DNA from: Tissierella creatinophila DSM 6911
Lineage (GTDB): Bacteria > Bacillota > Clostridia > Tissierellales > Tissierellaceae
Direction of reading: 5' to 3'
Assembly: GCF_001940565.1 (NCBI RefSeq)
Contig: NZ_LTDM01000015.1
Coordinates: forward strand, 1 to 36,661
Length of the DNA: 36,661 bases
Shown here: piece by piece, positions 22,639 to 31,835 of the stretch
Position numbering within the stretch: the first letter of the stretch is position 1
Layout of the letters: each line of letters starts with the position of its first letter
Translations under genes and position numbers: made by a program
Notes under the pieces: generated by a model
The model's input: the letters and a program-made list of their open reading frames with translations, nothing else
What the model was told of the DNA's origin: nothing
The model's database searches: none

Positions 22639-25600
22639 CTAAAATCCTAAAGCCATATTTTCTAATTCTTTTTTGGTTCTTCTTGCTACTTCATAAGGAC
22701 TAGCCACAGGTACTTGAATATATTGAGTTACATTCACACCCTGGTTTTTTCCAAGTATAGAGTTAACAGTCTGTTTAGCTATATCTTTTACCATCTCTTT
22801 ACTTGATAAATGATTTCTTACTTTGCTTCCTGCTGGAAGATCTACCATTTCGTACCCTCTCTCATTTATTCTTGCAATTCCTTCAAGAGAGTGTGATGTT
22901 CCTAAAGCATAAGCTACATCTCCAGTTTGCTTTCCAGTAACATTTATAGTTTCATTAATCATCTTTTGATGTGTAGTTATAGTTACTGATTTGCTTTCTG
23001 GTTTCCACCCTTCCCACCATTGTCTTATTTTACCCCATGCTGTTAGTATCTCGCCACTATTTTTATCAACTTGTCTTGTTAAATCTCCGTAGGCACCTTC
23101 CAGTTTTTTTATTCCTTCATTTTTAGTTTTCTCAGCAGCATCTACTGTATCTTTATACTGTCTATTAGCTTCTTTTATTATTTTATCTGCTTTTTCAGCC
23201 CATTTCCCACCTTCGAGTGTTTTTAACTCCTCTGCTTGTCTTACTATCTCATCTCTTTGTTGACTAGCTTCTTTAACAGTGTCTTTTCTTTGCCTTTCCA
23301 TCTGTTTTATTGCCTTACTAACCATTTCAGTTGTGATTCTTTCAGAAGAACTAGACAGTCTATTCAGTATTACATTTTGTTCAGCTTCATTTTTACTCAT
23401 TGTCGAAACTGCTTGTCTTTTCATTTCTTCCATTATTTCATTTATTCTTATCTGTTGATCTTGGGTTATTCTCCCACCTTGATTTTTAATATTCTCATAA
23501 ATGGCTAATAACTCTTTTTTCAAAGTTTCTGTTTTTTGCACTCTTTCTTTATGTCCATTGTTAACATTTTGTAAGATTTGTTTTTGTTCTTCATTTGTTA
23601 AAAGAGTTGTATTGTTAAACATATTTTGATATTCTGCTGTTACATCTTTAGTTTGTTTTGCACTAGCCTTTATAATTGAATCTGCCATCTTATTAGTAGT
23701 ATCAGTCATTTTAGTAGTAGCTTCATCAGTATTTTTCACTAACCCTGTATACATATTAGTTGTTGTTGATTGTAATTCATCTGATAAAGTTAAATATGAA
23801 CTTATTTGTTTTTGAGTCTCTTCCGATATTTTTACCGTTGTATTTTGTACTGATTCAGTTACATTTCCATTCGCATCTGTAACTTTTTCGCTCATCATTT
23901 GAGTACTATCAGCAAATAAATTAACTTCGGGGATAACTTCTTCATTTAATCCTTTGTATAAGCCATATCCAGCTAAACCAACTGCTGCTATCATTCCAGC
24001 CGCTGGCAAGGCCGCAGTTGCTATCCCCCCAAACCCTCCAGTCAATGCCCCCAATCCTGTAGCACCACCAGCAGTTGCAGCTGCAGTACCTAATCCAGTT
24101 GTTGCAGCAGTAACTCCACCTGCTCCACCAATCATAGCAGCTACCTTACTACCTACTGACAGAAGTGTTCCAGCACCTGATACTAGCATACTTCCACCTT
24201 TTAGGACAGGACCTATTGCCATAGCTAAAAGTCCAAATTTAACAATATTTTCTTGAGTTTTAGGGCTTAAATCAGCGAATCTCTGAACCATATCAGTCAC
24301 TGCAGGTATTGTATCTCTTATAACAGGCAATAATTGCACTCCTAAACTTCTAGCAGCTTCTGCTATTTCATTTTTCATAATTCTAAGTTGAGATTCGGTT
24401 GTCTCATATCGCTGACTAGCTTCATTAGTTAATGCATTATTTTCTTCCCATGCGTTATTTCCAATTTGTATTGCGTTTGTAAATAGTTCACTTGCATTTC
24501 CAGCTCTTAAAAGTGAATCTCTCAATCTTACTTCTGATATTCCTAATTCATCAAGTAATGCTATTGCAGTAGTTCCTTTTTCTTCTGCATTTCCAAGTCC
24601 TTCAATAAAAGTACCTAAAGCCTTTACTGCGTCTTCTTCAAATGACTTCTTAAATTGCTCACCCGTCATTCCAGCTACCGCTGCAAAACCTTCCAAGTTC
24701 TTCCCAGATTTTATTATTTTGTTTACCTCTTCAGATGTCATTCCAAGACTTGCTGCTAAATCTTTAAAATCTTTGCTACTATTTGAGGACATAAGTTCTA
24801 GTTCTCTTCTTGTAAGTCCTGTAGCCTTTTCTAACTCTTTTACTTTATCTATTCCAAGTTCAGAGGCTACACTCATATTTACCATTACTTTAGATATAGC
24901 AGAACCACCCATTTCCGCTTCAATGCCTACAGATGAGAGGGCAGTGGCAAGCCCCATTATTTCAGACTCACTTAAACCTATTTGGGTCCCAGCTCCGGCA
25001 AGTCTCATGGCCATAGCTACTATATCTGCCTCAGTTGTAGCAAATTTATTTCCAAGGTCAACTATAGTCGAACCTAATCTATTAAAATCCTTCTGGCTCA
25101 TCTTAGTTATATTTGCAAATTTTGCTAAAGAAGATGAAGCTGTTTCAGAAGAGAGGTTTGTGGATTCTCCTAAATCTACCATAACCCTAGTAAACCCTAT
25201 TATGTTATCAGTTTGAATTCCAAGTTGTCCGGCAGCTTCTGCTACAGCAGAGATTTCATGGGTAGTAGCTGGAATCTTTTTAGACATGTCAATTATGCCT
25301 TTTTCAAGTTTCTTCATTTGTTCAGTCGTTCCGTCTACTGTCTTTTTTACGCCCGCAAAACTAGATTCAAATCTTATAGCTTCAGTTGCCGCAATAGTTC
25401 CCATTGACATAAGTGGAAGAGATACATACTTAGTTAGATTTCCACCAACATCCTGCATTTTACCGCCGACATCTTGTAGTGTCTTACCTGCTTGTCCCAT
25501 TTTCTCACTTGCAACTAACCACTTATTATTATTTTTATCTATTTCTGCATTTGTCTTATTTAATTCAGCTTGTACCGCTGCAAGTTGTGCTTCCGTCTTA

Positions 25601-26070
25601 TTCATCTCTGTTTTGTATCTATTTACAGAATCAACATTTTTATCTACTACTCTTTTTTGTTCATCATATTCTTGATTCACCTTATCCAGTTCTGCTTTCA
25701 AGGTCTTAGCTTGTTCAGACTCTGCACCATATACCTTTACTGCTTCTTTATATCTATTATTCAAGTCATTCTTTGATTTTCCTAATTCATCTAATTTAGT
25801 CTTATTTTCGCCTGCCCTTTTAGATGCTCTTTCAATGCTGTCTGAATAAGTATTTGATTTTTCCCTAAGTGTAGTAATCTGTTTTTCCAAAGCTGATTGC
25901 TTAAAAGTTAAATCATCAGTATTAGACCCAAAGCCTTTCATTCTCTCCCCGGCAAGCTTTATTTCAGATTGGGTAAGTTTATATTGTTGATTTATTGATT
26001 TTAATTTTCGATTGTGTTCTGAATCATCTATGGTAAAAATAGTACTAACTTTTCTTATACTGTCGCTCAC
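22639..26070 (-). CDS. Tail tape measure protein
   Basis: This 1143-residue protein sets tail length and is ejected into the host. Residues 1-190 are a long coiled coil, then a TP901-type core (about 215-560) with SLPLMSMGTIAATEAIRFES, ATTHEISAVAEAAGQLGI and ANITKMSQKDFNRLGS. A hydrophobic Ala/Gly-rich stretch follows (about 610-700) and then more helical repeats. At about 0.15 nm per residue the tail would be near 170 nm. The start is GTG 26070, with AGGAGGTGGG immediately upstream overlapping the GT chaperone stop. The antisense frames within it are shadows of the Ala-rich coding. Confidence 0.95.
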   Translation of the reverse strand: MSDSIRKVSTIFTIDDSEHNRKLKSINQQYKLTQSEIKLAGERMKGFGSNTDDLTFKQSALEKQITTLREKSNTYSDSIERASKRAGENKTKLDELGKSKNDLNNRYKEAVKVYGAESEQAKTLKAELDKVNQEYDEQKRVVDKNVDSVNRYKTEMNKTEAQLAAVQAELNKTNAEIDKNNNKWLVASEKMGQAGKTLQDVGGKMQDVGGNLTKYVSLPLMSMGTIAATEAIRFESSFAGVKKTVDGTTEQMKKLEKGIIDMSKKIPATTHEISAVAEAAGQLGIQTDNIIGFTRVMVDLGESTNLSSETASSSLAKFANITKMSQKDFNRLGSTIVDLGNKFATTEADIVAMAMRLAGAGTQIGLSESEIMGLATALSSVGIEAEMGGSAISKVMVNMSVASELGIDKVKELEKATGLTRRELELMSSNSSKDFKDLAASLGMTSEEVNKIIKSGKNLEGFAAVAGMTGEQFKKSFEEDAVKALGTFIEGLGNAEEKGTTAIALLDELGISEVRLRDSLLRAGNASELFTNAIQIGNNAWEENNALTNEASQRYETTESQLRIMKNEIAEAARSLGVQLLPVIRDTIPAVTDMVQRFADLSPKTQENIVKFGLLAMAIGPVLKGGSMLVSGAGTLLSVGSKVAAMIGGAGGVTAATTGLGTAAATAGGATGLGALTGGFGGIATAALPAAGMIAAVGLAGYGLYKGLNEEVIPEVNLFADSTQMMSEKVTDANGNVTESVQNTTVKISEETQKQISSYLTLSDELQSTTTNMYTGLVKNTDEATTKMTDTTNKMADSIIKASAKQTKDVTAEYQNMFNNTTLLTNEEQKQILQNVNNGHKERVQKTETLKKELLAIYENIKNQGGRITQDQQIRINEIMEEMKRQAVSTMSKNEAEQNVILNRLSSSSERITTEMVSKAIKQMERQRKDTVKEASQQRDEIVRQAEELKTLEGGKWAEKADKIIKEANRQYKDTVDAAEKTKNEGIKKLEGAYGDLTRQVDKNSGEILTAWGKIRQWWEGWKPESKSVTITTHQKMINETINVTGKQTGDVAYALGTSHSLEGIARINERGYEMVDLPAGSKVRNHLSSKEMVKDIAKQTVNSILGKNQGVNVTQYIQVPVASPYEVARRTKKELENMALGF

Positions 26071-26081
26071 CTACCCACCTC

Positions 26082-26674
26082 CTAAATATCTGCAAGGGAT
26101 TCAATTTCTTCATACTCATATTCTTCTTTATCTGTATTTAAAGCCTCCCAAAATTCACCTATAGCACTTAATAAAATACCTTTACTATAATTTTTATGAA
26201 ATTTAATTAAAGTTTTAAGTTGTCTTGGACTTGATTTTAAAAATTGTTCATTACTCATATTTAATTGATGTACAGCTAAATAATAAAAATAGTCAAGGTT
26301 GAAATCAGCTGCTAAATCTTCTTCTCCACCTTGACTATCTCGTTTTTTAAGTTTTCTACCTCAAATTTAGAACCTTCTATAACTTCATCATTTATTAATA
26401 ATAAAATTATGTCTGATAAAGTATCTAAAGATGTTAGATTTATTAATAAATTATTAGTTATTTCTTCTTCTGTAATTTCTTCTTGTGCCATACACCTTAA
26501 AATTTTGGGTAAAACTTCTATATCATTATTTTTCATAAAAGCATATATTAAAAGAAAAGCATTCTCATATTCTTTGTGCATTTTTACAAGGGCTTTAAAG
26601 TCTAATCTCAAAACTAAAGGTTCTTCTCTTCCTTGTACCTGTAATTTATATTCTGATATTTCATTTACTAACAT
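26082..26674 (-). CDS. Tail assembly chaperone GT fusion, made by -1 frameshift
   Basis: The upstream frame (from 26674) enters a second open frame in the -1 phase at the slippery site 26348-26342. After the shift it reads KKRDSQGGEEDLAADFNLDY and then YFYYLAVHQLNMSNEQF, FLKSSPRQLKTLIKFH and an acidic end at TAG 26082. This T domain has no start codon or ribosome site of its own, so it can only be made as a fusion. In lambda-like and Firmicutes siphophages gpGT binds tape measure and tail tube during assembly. The stop is followed directly by the tape measure ribosome site. Confidence 0.85.
26312..26674 (-). CDS. Tail assembly chaperone G
   Basis: This 120-residue mostly helical protein is encoded in the 0 frame and ends KNEIVKVEKKI with TAG 26312. 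Its position between the tail tube and tape measure genes, and the frameshift at its 3' end, identify it as the G-type chaperone that keeps the tape measure soluble before tube polymerisation. The start has an AAGGAAGG ribosome site. Most ribosomes are expected to finish here, and a minority make the GT fusion. Confidence 0.85.
   Translation of the reverse strand: MLVNEISEYKLQVQGREEPLVLRLDFKALVKMHKEYENAFLLIYAFMKNNDIEVLPKILRCMAQEEITEEEITNNLLINLTSLDTLSDIILLLINDEVIEGSKFEVENLKNEIVKVEKKI
26342..26348 (-). other. -1 ribosomal slippery site A-AAA-AAC
   Basis: On the minus strand the 0-frame codons TTA AAA AAC contain the classical heptamer A-AAA-AAC. A -1 slip continues as AAA CGA GAT into the T frame, which stays open for a further 88 codons or so, while the 0 frame stops 10 codons later. 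Confidence 0.85.
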
Positions 26675-26729
26675 ATTTTACCTTCCTTTCAAAAAGTATA
26701 AAAAAATAGGAATGAAATAAATCACTCCA

Positions 26730-27332
26730 TTATGGTATTATTACTAATTTTTCCGGTAATTTTATAGTCTTTCCTTCGCCCCAATTCTCCATAAAAGACT
26801 CTTCTATAAAATCAGGACTATCAGATCTTACTATATTTCTCCAATTTCCATTATTTAGTGGCATAAATGTTCCTTGCATAGATTTTGTTTGATACTCTAC
26901 ATTACCTTCCCTAGTCTTTACCTTGTCCTCAGGAATAGAAAGCTTACCCTTAAATAGAGTCGCATACTCCATAACCCCTTGAGTCATCTCTTTTTCATAC
27001 ATAAGTGCAATATAAGGCGATTCGTCATAGGCGTTATCTATTACTCCACCATTTTTATCTAATTCTTTTCCTAGTAATTCTGCGTATTGTTCTATAGATA
27101 AATCTGTAGCATCTAAAGTTACACTAACTTTCCCAAGTTGGGTATCTGAATCCCAAACCATGCCCTCTGCATAAATTTCGCCTGAATTTTCTTCAGGGGT
27201 AACTGTTATTTCTCTAAGCCCAGGCAAGTATTTTATAGGATCATAGGTTACTGTATTTTCTGTTTCAGATTTAAGTATTGCATAGTAAAGTTTCCTAATG
27301 TTTTTTATTACTAACTTCTTTTTCACTGTCAT
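26730..27332 (-). CDS. Major tail (tube) protein
   Basis: This 200-residue protein has the phi13-type major tail pattern. It starts MTVKKKLVIKNIRKLYYAIL and includes the mid-region YLPGLREITVTPEENSGEIY and GMVWDSDTQLGKVSVTLDATD (about 40-90), and YALMYEKE-like and SIPEDK blocks later. It polymerises into the tail tube around the tape measure. The true start is ATG 27332, with AAAGGAG about 9 bases upstream. The longer open frame reaching 27407 overlaps the previous gene and ignores that site. Confidence 0.85.
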   Translation of the reverse strand: MTVKKKLVIKNIRKLYYAILKSETENTVTYDPIKYLPGLREITVTPEENSGEIYAEGMVWDSDTQLGKVSVTLDATDLSIEQYAELLGKELDKNGGVIDNAYDESPYIALMYEKEMTQGVMEYATLFKGKLSIPEDKVKTREGNVEYQTKSMQGTFMPLNNGNWRNIVRSDSPDFIEESFMENWGEGKTIKLPEKLVIIP

Positions 27333-27334
27333 GA

Positions 27335-27694
27335 TTAATAATCTCCTTTCGTATACCTTAAAAGATAATGAAATAATTTTGTATCTTTTTCGTACATACT
27401 TCCACATATTCCACGATAGTAACCCTTATCTTTTAGCACTTCTTTTATAGCGTTTCTTATGTTTTCATAACTTCCCTTAGAAAAAATATCAACTTGGATT
27501 TCATGGCTCGTTATTTGCTCCTCTCCTTCACTAAAAAGAATTCCCTCATCTGTTACTATCTGATATTCGATATAAGGGGCTAAAGTACCCTCGGGTGCAT
27601 TTAAGAGGTATATCTTTGGATTTCCGTCTTTATCTCTTCCAATTGTATTTATTATACGATTATCCAGTAAATCCTCTCTTATCTTACTTTCCAT
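27335..27694 (-). CDS. Tail terminator / minor tail protein (DUF3168-like)
   Basis: This 119-residue protein between the HK97 gp10-like and tail tube genes occupies the tail terminator position. YIEYQIVTDEGILFSEGE (about 42-59) and HEIQVDIFSKGSYENIRNAIKEVL (the core strand-helix unit) fit the small alpha/beta tail-completion fold. Such proteins cap the tail so that it can join the head. The start overlaps the preceding gene by 11 bases. Confidence 0.75.
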   Translation of the reverse strand: MESKIREDLLDNRIINTIGRDKDGNPKIYLLNAPEGTLAPYIEYQIVTDEGILFSEGEEQITSHEIQVDIFSKGSYENIRNAIKEVLKDKGYYRGICGSMYEKDTKLFHYLLRYTKGDY

Positions 27695-28040
27695 TTAATA
27701 CACCCTTTTCAATTTTTTTGAAAAACTTATCTGTATTCTCATTTATGGCTCTACTAAAAAAACCAACGTGCTTTTTATTTTTACTTGAACCTAATTCATT
27801 ATAAATATCATGATATGATTTTGAATAAACTTGTACTCCTATATTTCCATCTACTCTTTTAGGTCTCTTCTTCCAAGACTTAGAAAGCCTTCCGGTTCTT
27901 TTATAAGATGCTTGACTTGCAACTTTTACCGCATCATCAGCTACATCATTTAAAACTCTTCTTTTCTTAAAATCTGAAATATTCATATCATCAAGGTCTG
28001 CATATATTTCATCAAAACCTTCTACAATTGTGCTGCTCAT
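27684..28040 (-). CDS. HK97 gp10-like head-tail joining protein
   Basis: This 118-residue protein resembles the HK97 gp10 family (PF04883): acidic N-terminus, then VASQASYKRTGRLSKSWKKR (about 39-58, the characteristic basic RTGRLS motif), then a block ending YNELGSSKNKKHVGFFSRAI. It takes part in joining the tail to the head. The ATG overlaps the preceding stop by 4 bases. Confidence 0.85.
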   Translation of the reverse strand: MSSTIVEGFDEIYADLDDMNISDFKKRRVLNDVADDAVKVASQASYKRTGRLSKSWKKRPKRVDGNIGVQVYSKSYHDIYNELGSSKNKKHVGFFSRAINENTDKFFKKIEKGVLNGK

Positions 28041-28351
28041 AGAATCACCAACCTTGCTTTTATAATAAGTTCTTTATTCTCATACTTTACATTGTCTGGA
28101 TGTTCTATAATTTCATACCTTTGGCCTTGAAATAGAATAAACATATCTGGAGTTATCCCTTCGATAAATCTCATTTTAAAACTTGTAACTTTCTCTTGAA
28201 TGAATTGTTTAGCCAAATATTTTTCATTACCATATAGATCATTAACATCAGCATAAGTTTTTCTTACAGTTTCATATCCTTCTTTAGGAAATCCTGCATC
28301 ATCATATATATTTTGCTTTTTCTGAATTTCTATTAAGTGTCTATATTTCAT
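28037..28351 (-). CDS. Phage head closure protein
   Basis: This 104-residue protein has the head-closure pattern (PF05521/SPP1 gp16-like): MKYRHLIEIQKKQNIYDDAG at the start, the YADVNDLYGNE region, and RFIEGITPDMFILFQGQRYEI (about 60-80), a typical beta barrel. It seals the portal after packaging. It overlaps the connector gene by 11 bases. Confidence 0.85.
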   Translation of the reverse strand: MKYRHLIEIQKKQNIYDDAGFPKEGYETVRKTYADVNDLYGNEKYLAKQFIQEKVTSFKMRFIEGITPDMFILFQGQRYEIIEHPDNVKYENKELIIKARLVIL

Positions 28352-28679
28352 TTTTCTCTACCTCTGAGTAGCAATATCTCATTTGTTGAAATAAACTGTG
28401 AATTGTATGTCTTATTTTTTCTGACACATGCTCTACATTTGAAGTAAAATCTCTGTTTTCATACCAGTTATTAACCAATACTAAAGTTGCAAGCTTAGCT
28501 TTATTTTCAATTTCCGGAGTAGATTTGTACCAATCTCCTACAGAGTTTTTTATATAGATTTCTGCGTTGTCTATTAATAAATTTAAAATCTGATCAATAG
28601 ATAAATCTTCTTCAGTATTATTGTCATAGATTCTTAGCCATTCCCTAACTTCTACTATAGATACTATTTTCTCACTCAA
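28341..28679 (-). CDS. Head-tail connector protein (HK97 gp6-like)
   Basis: This 112-residue helical adaptor binds under the portal. The opening block, VREWLRIYDNNTEEDLSIDQILNLLIDNAE (about 9-38), is the conserved helical bundle of the gp6/phage_connect family. It starts at TTG 28679, 6 bases after AAGGAGGG. It follows the capsid gene, from which a stem-loop without a T tract separates it. Confidence 0.85.
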   Translation of the reverse strand: MSEKIVSIVEVREWLRIYDNNTEEDLSIDQILNLLIDNAEIYIKNSVGDWYKSTPEIENKAKLATLVLVNNWYENRDFTSNVEHVSEKIRHTIHSLFQQMRYCYSEVEKNEI

Positions 28680-28702
28680 TATAGTCCCTCCTTAAAGTAT
28701 TT

Positions 28703-28724
28703 AAGAGAGGGATTAGCCTCTCTT
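28703..28724 (-). other. Stem-loop between capsid and connector genes
   Basis: AAGAGAGG pairs perfectly with CCTCTCTT around a 6-base loop right at the capsid stop codon, with no T tract after it. It may slow or protect the 3' end of capsid mRNA, not terminate. Confidence 0.5.
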
Positions 28725-29859
28725 ATGGTATTACCGGAAATTTTAAATCTACTCTTACAACTGCCTTTTTATCCATAGCTTTAACATCAAATCTCTCTAC
28801 TACTCTCATCATTGTTGCATACTTAGTAAATCCTGCTTCTGTTGAGATAGCCATATCATAAACTTGTCTATCGAAAAAAGCTACCGATTCTTCTAAATCT
28901 CCCACAAAGAAAGTTGCGTCTTTGGTAGCTGTTGTTTTCATTTCTTCATCAGATAAAACTACTACTGTTTTGCCTTTAAATATTTTTGACCCTGATACTT
29001 CAAGCGAATCTTTAAGAAGGGTTCTTCCGTTTTCATCTACTAATTGGTCTAAGTAGTTATATCCAGTTTGATTTGTAATGATTATTGCCGATAACGCTAT
29101 AGCTGGGTCCAATTTAGTATTTAATGCTGTAATTATAGCAGTGTAGTCCTCTCCATTTACTTTAGTAGCTGTATTTAGTACTTCAAGTATTTTTTCATTT
29201 TCAGTTCTTACTGCTTTCTTACCAAACCTTCTCTTTACAAAAGAAATTAAATTAGCCTTTTCATCTTGTAAAAGAGTATTAGATATTGGAATTATATCTC
29301 CATAATCTCCAAGCCCCCAAGCTAATTGTCCAAACTTGATAGTAGATTGATTTATTTCTGTCATTTCTCCAAAGTTTATTAGCTTATCATTTGATTCTAC
29401 TTCTAAAGGCATTTTACCTGAAAGAGTTCCTACTGGAATTACATTACAAAAGTCTTTAAGCGGTATTAATTGTCTCTTATACTCTTCTATCTCTGTTCTT
29501 TGCTCTTCTGGTACTAAGTATCCTCCATCTTCCCCTACTCTTTCTACAAGAGCATTCTCAGGCTCGGAAAGAGGTTTTCCTAGAACTGCCTTATTGAAAG
29601 CTACTACTTCATTAGCTTTTACCGCTGTGGGAATTGGAGTTCCTTCAAATTTATCTGTTTCTAGATTTTCCAATTCTTCTTGTACTGCTATAGCTTTTTC
29701 CAAGTCTCTTACTTCATTAATCATTGCATGAGCTTCTTCAATTTTACCCTCTGTTTGCAAACTTGACATAATGTTTCTTAAATCTTTTAATTTGTTGTAC
29801 ATTTCTTGTGATTTTTTCATTGCGTGCATCTGTAGGTTTAATTTAAATTTGCTTTTCAT
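28723..29859 (-). CDS. HK97-type major capsid protein
   Basis: This 378-residue protein has an N-terminal coiled-coil scaffold domain (about 1-105; QEMYNKLKDLRNIMSSLQTE and ALVERVGEDGGYLVPEEQRT at its end) that the adjacent protease removes. The HK97-fold coat domain then follows, with SNTLLQDEKANLISFVKRRF (about 195-214), DGRTLLKDS-like and FFVGDLEESVAFFDRQ (about 320-335). The start has AGGAGGA. It is flanked by hairpins upstream (29884-29928) and downstream (28703-28724). Confidence 0.93.
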   Translation of the reverse strand: MKSKFKLNLQMHAMKKSQEMYNKLKDLRNIMSSLQTEGKIEEAHAMINEVRDLEKAIAVQEELENLETDKFEGTPIPTAVKANEVVAFNKAVLGKPLSEPENALVERVGEDGGYLVPEEQRTEIEEYKRQLIPLKDFCNVIPVGTLSGKMPLEVESNDKLINFGEMTEINQSTIKFGQLAWGLGDYGDIIPISNTLLQDEKANLISFVKRRFGKKAVRTENEKILEVLNTATKVNGEDYTAIITALNTKLDPAIALSAIIITNQTGYNYLDQLVDENGRTLLKDSLEVSGSKIFKGKTVVVLSDEEMKTTATKDATFFVGDLEESVAFFDRQVYDMAISTEAGFTKYATMMRVVERFDVKAMDKKAVVRVDLKFPVIP

Positions 29860-29883
29860 ATTATATATTCCTCCTAAGTTATA

Positions 29884-29928
29884 ATAAAAAATAGACCTAC
29901 TCTTTTAACATTAAAGTTAGATCTATTT
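29884..29928 (-). terminator. Hairpin with T tract between protease and capsid genes
   Basis: On the minus strand AAATAGATC pairs with GGTCTATTT (one G-T pair), enclosing a second short stem, TAAC/GTTA, followed by six T. The base lies over the protease stop codon. This is a possible attenuator before the capsid gene; read-through or a promoter is then needed for capsid expression. Confidence 0.55.
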
Positions 29929-30589
29929 CTTTTAGTTTGTTTTCTAATTCTTTTTGCTTTCTTTCCAAATCTTTGTTATTAGGTTTTTTAATAGTATTTT
30001 TTAGTTTGTTTATTACATGGGTAGGTAACATTCCATCTACATTTGCTACTACCTGTAGATTTTCATTTTCAAACATAATTTCATCAATCAATCCAAGTTC
30101 TAAGGCGATTTTTGATGTTATCCAAGTTTCATTATCCATCATTTCTAGTAATTCTTCTGTAGATAATCCACTTTTAATTTTATAAGCGTTAGATATTGAT
30201 TCGTTTATACCTTTTAAGAAGTCTGCTGTATGCTCCATATCTCTATGGTCGCCTTGAGCTACCACACTTGCATTATGAATCATTATTTGAGCAGTTGGAG
30301 ACATTGACACTTTATTTCCTGCCATAGCAATAACTGATGCAGCACTTGCAGCCATTCCTACTATTTTAATAGCTACATTACCTAAATAAGATTTTAAAGC
30401 TGTATAGATTTCACTTCCGGCAAAGACTGAACCTCCTGGAGAATTAATTTCTACAGTTATATCTTGACCTTTAAATTCTTTGAGTTGTTGATTTATAACT
30501 TTGGGACAAGTAGCTTCATAATCTAACCATTCATATATCCAATAATCATCATTTGAAACTATAGGACCTTTAACTTCTAGTACGTTCAT
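29897..30589 (-). CDS. ClpP-type prohead protease
   Basis: This 230-residue capsid maturation protease has a ClpP fold. Motifs are VEINSPGGSVFAGSEIYTAL (about 46-65), the nucleophile Ser82 in GMAASAASVIAMAG, and His105 in QIMIHNAS. The C-terminal 40 residues are a charged coiled coil that may bind the capsid scaffold. It cuts the N-terminal scaffold from the capsid protein during head maturation. Its ATG overlaps the portal stop by one base (TAATG). Confidence 0.92.
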   Translation of the reverse strand: MNVLEVKGPIVSNDDYWIYEWLDYEATCPKVINQQLKEFKGQDITVEINSPGGSVFAGSEIYTALKSYLGNVAIKIVGMAASAASVIAMAGNKVSMSPTAQIMIHNASVVAQGDHRDMEHTADFLKGINESISNAYKIKSGLSTEELLEMMDNETWITSKIALELGLIDEIMFENENLQVVANVDGMLPTHVINKLKNTIKKPNNKDLERKQKELENKLKEIDLTLMLKE

Positions 30590-31824
30590 TATTTATCACC
30601 ACCTTTCCTATATTGTTCTCCCGCCATTTCCAAAGGTATTATATTACCATTTGCATAAGTTTTATCTCCCTCTGGTACTTTAGGTTTGTCTAGATATGCT
30701 CTAGCCTCATTTGGAGTATAGATTCCATTTTGAACACCTGTTGAAAGTGATTCTATTTGTGATTTTAAATCTGCTCTTAAAATAGAATTTACATTAAATT
30801 TGTAATAGTAGCCTTGATCTATTTGTTTTTCAGTTTGTAGCTTATAATTTATTTCTTCTTCATATTGTTTTAATATAAATAATAAAGTATCTACATAAAA
30901 ACTAATATTTTGCATTTCACTATTGGAATAACTAGATTTTGAATAGTCATTTATATGATTTGGTTTTATCCCAAAAGCTGCTGCAATTTGTAGAGAAGAA
31001 TATTTCTTTAAGTCAAAGAACTGACTATCTGTTAATTTTAGATCTAAAGGTACTATCTTCATTCCTAGAGGTAGTGGTATAAATTTACCTGCATTTTCTG
31101 CACCTGTTGCATATTCTTCGATTCCTTTTAATAGTTTTCTTTCAGCATCCTTATTTAAATCTCCTGTATATTCCAATGCAGCTCTTGCACTCATTCCACC
31201 TTTATGAAGATTATTTAAAAAAGATTGACTTGCTTTATTCCCTTCTACAGTTGAGTGTAGTATTTCTTGTACTGATAAACCAGTTATTCCATCTCTTGAC
31301 ACTCCAGTCTTAAAATGCATTATATCTTTGTGATTAAATTTATATTTTATATTTGTTATTGGATCTTCATATAAATAATATAAATCATTTGTAGTACCAA
31401 ATAGTCCAGCATCATCAATTATTAATGTTACATATTCAGATTGCAAAATCCATTGATCTATTAAATTTCCTTTGTGCCATCTATTCCAAACATAAGCATT
31501 TCCGTGTTGATTTCTATTAAATTCTACGCTTGCCAAAAAAGTAGATGGTGTCATATATGGATTAGGTCTTGTTTTTATTTTTTTAGATACTTGAGTAGAC
31601 TTAGCTGAAACGGGGCCTTCTTCTGTATCTTGATAATACTTTAGGGATAATTTTCCCAAACTTTCAGATAGCATTTTAATACATGTAAAATAAGTTATCT
31701 CTGATAAATTTTCACCTAGATTGTTAGTCCCTTTAAACATCTCTATGATTTCATCCATAGTTATTTCTTTTCTTTCTTGGTTAGTGGGTATAAATACATT
31801 TTTTATTCTTTTAAATACTCCCAT
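30589..31824 (-). CDS. Phage portal protein (HK97 family)
   Basis: This 411-residue protein forms the dodecameric channel at the head vertex. It shows FNRNQHGNAYVWNRW (about 98-112), MHFKTGVSRDGITGLS (the clip and wing region) and AAAFGIKPNHINDYSKSSYSNSEM near 290-313, typical of the HK97 portal group. I take ATG 31824, with GGAGGTGAG 4 bases upstream. The frame is open to 31842, but that start would lie within the ribosome site. Confidence 0.93.
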   Translation of the reverse strand: MGVFKRIKNVFIPTNQERKEITMDEIIEMFKGTNNLGENLSEITYFTCIKMLSESLGKLSLKYYQDTEEGPVSAKSTQVSKKIKTRPNPYMTPSTFLASVEFNRNQHGNAYVWNRWHKGNLIDQWILQSEYVTLIIDDAGLFGTTNDLYYLYEDPITNIKYKFNHKDIMHFKTGVSRDGITGLSVQEILHSTVEGNKASQSFLNNLHKGGMSARAALEYTGDLNKDAERKLLKGIEEYATGAENAGKFIPLPLGMKIVPLDLKLTDSQFFDLKKYSSLQIAAAFGIKPNHINDYSKSSYSNSEMQNISFYVDTLLFILKQYEEEINYKLQTEKQIDQGYYYKFNVNSILRADLKSQIESLSTGVQNGIYTPNEARAYLDKPKVPEGDKTYANGNIIPLEMAGEQYRKGGDK

Positions 31825-31835
31825 TTTCTCACCTC

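Noticed and set aside
23954..24256. Plus-strand Pro/Ala-rich frame within the tape measure gene
   Set aside because: It is antisense to an Ala/Gly-rich stretch, with no start signal.
24719..25216. 165-codon plus-strand frame
   Set aside because: It is a shadow of the tape measure core domain.
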